Source: an uncultured Pirellula sp. (GTDB taxonomy: Bacteria; Planctomycetota; Planctomycetia; Pirellulales; Pirellulaceae). Taken from it: a stretch of 7,690 nucleotides of DNA. The translations under genes and the position numbers were made by a program. Below, piece by piece: positions 7,446 through 7,690 of this stretch. The stretch lies in the NCBI GenBank assembly GCA_903837255.1, contig CAILTZ010000715.1, positions 1 to 7,690 of the forward strand. Direction: 5' to 3'. How positions within the stretch are numbered: the first letter of the stretch is position 1; every line of letters begins with the position of its first letter. Under the pieces are notes generated by a model. It had not been told where the DNA came from and ran no database searches. It saw nothing but the letters and a program-made list of their open reading frames with translations.

Positions 7446-7546
7446 GACCGCTGATGGAGATTTGGGATCAGCGGCTATCAGCGTTTATCAGCGGTCTAAA
7501 AACCCGAACCGCTGATGGACGCTGATGGGAACGCTGATGGAAAACC
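7445..7546 (+). repeat. Long repeat unit, copy 1
   Basis: This stretch of about 102 bases matches 7588-7690 with only three differences: C7479 versus T7622, five versus six A in the run after TCT, and A7507 versus G7651. It consists of one forward word, three reverse words (ATCAGCG, spaced exactly 10 bases), an A-rich linker, then three forward words (spaced 10 and 12 bases), ending in GGAAAACC. Confidence 0.9.
7467..7538 (+). other. Predicted long RNA hairpin, repeat copy 1
   Basis: As + strand RNA, 7475-7495 can pair continuously with 7508-7528 (21 pairs, three of them G-U) around a 12-base A-rich loop. After a small internal loop (7474 against 7529-7531), ATCAGCG 7467-7473 pairs with CGCTGAT 7532-7538. 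The G-U pairs would be A-C mismatches in the opposite-strand RNA, so the fold favours + strand transcription, for example read-through from the upstream gene. A competing pairing exists between GACCGCTGAT 7446-7455 and ATCAGCGGTC 7487-7496. This is manual base pairing, with no energy calculation. Confidence 0.6.
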
Positions 7547-7592
7547 AGTTGGGATACGGACCGCTGATGGAAAACCAGATGGAATAGGGACC
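7533..7592 (+). repeat. 30-bp tandem subrepeat between the long units
   Basis: Two adjacent 30-base copies (7533-7562 and 7563-7592) begin GCTGATGGAAAACCAG and end GGACC or GGGACC, with three mismatches. They bridge the two long repeat units and give the array a second periodicity. Confidence 0.8.
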
Positions 7593-7690
7593 GCTGATGG
7601 AGATTTGGGATCAGCGGCTATTAGCGTTTATCAGCGGTCTAAAAAACCCGGACCGCTGATGGACGCTGATGGGAACGCTGATGGAAAACC
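7588..7690 (+). repeat. Long repeat unit, copy 2 (reaches window edge)
   Basis: This is the second copy of the unit at 7445-7546, one base longer because of the A run. It ends exactly at the window boundary with the same GGAAAACC, so whether further units follow cannot be seen. Confidence 0.9.
7610..7682 (+). other. Predicted long RNA hairpin, repeat copy 2
   Basis: The fold matches copy 1: 7618-7639 pairs with 7651-7672 around an 11-base loop, and 7610-7616 pairs with 7676-7682. The C-to-T change at 7622 keeps pairing as a G-U with G7668. The A-to-G change at 7651 creates an extra G-C pair with C7639. Both substitutions are therefore compatible with, or improve, the RNA stem. Confidence 0.6.

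Larger units (their letters stand above)
7419..7690. repeat. Dense CGCTGAT / ATCAGCG repeat array (gene-free)
   Basis: Everything after the ceramidase-like gene is repetitive and shows no credible coding sequence. CGCTGAT occurs at 7449, 7510, 7520, 7532, 7562, 7592, 7654, 7664 and 7676. Its complement ATCAGCG occurs at 7467, 7477, 7487, 7610 and 7630, with a degraded copy ATTAGCG at 7620. The word is usually followed by GG (GCTGATGG). The array begins only about 5 bases after the stop codon at 7414 with a degenerate form (ACCGCTAAT) and continues past the window edge. The phrase TCTAAAA..CCC.. leading into ACCGCTGATGG recurs from 7435, 7495 and 7638. Similar CCGCTGAT-type intergenic repeats are, to my recollection, common in planctomycete genomes; a search is needed to confirm this. 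Confidence 0.92.

Noticed and set aside
7419..7690. CRISPR array
   Set aside because: The repeated words are only 7-10 bases, occur in both orientations and are not separated by unique spacers of constant length; no cas gene is present.

Overview
The window looks like chromosomal DNA from a planctomycete, probably of the Pirellulaceae/Rhodopirellula type. The main evidence is the first gene, which has the secreted PSCyt1 - DUF1549 - LamG - DUF1553 architecture characteristic of the Planctomycetes/PVC group. Moderate GC, scarce Shine-Dalgarno sequences and a ceramidase-like secreted protein fit this assignment. The taxonomy is inferred from protein architecture and was not tested by a search.

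Layout: all five convincing genes lie on the + strand and fill about 96% of positions 1-7414. (1) 10-3219 is a large secreted cytochrome-c-like PSCyt1/DUF1549/LamG/DUF1553 protein. (2) 3232-3969 is a short fumarylacetoacetate hydrolase that keeps the full active-site set. (3) 3973-5139 is homogentisate 1,2-dioxygenase. (4) 5189-5797 is a flavin reductase-like FMN-binding split-barrel protein. (5) 5897-7414 is a secreted neutral-ceramidase-like metallohydrolase. The 99-bp gap before gene 5 holds a small hairpin and a 15-bp tandem repeat. From about 7419 to the window edge there is no gene. That stretch is a dense array of CGCTGAT / ATCAGCG words organised in two copies of a unit of about 102 bp, with a start-to-start period of 143 bp.

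Genes 2 and 3 catalyse two steps of the tyrosine/phenylalanine-homogentisate pathway: homogentisate to maleylacetoacetate (HmgA), and fumarylacetoacetate to fumarate plus acetoacetate (FAH). They are 3 bp apart and almost certainly co-transcribed. Gene 4 follows 49 bp later and may belong to the same operon. No maleylacetoacetate isomerase or 4-hydroxyphenylpyruvate dioxygenase lies in the window. Gene 1 ends only 12 bp before the FAH gene, so it may share the transcript, although its function (extracellular, uncharacterised) has no obvious link to aromatic catabolism.

The least ordinary part is the 3' repeat array. Each long unit can fold, as + strand RNA, into a long hairpin. Two of the three differences between the units preserve or extend pairing, and the third only changes loop length. 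This suggests a structured RNA or a mobile intergenic repeat family rather than random sequence.
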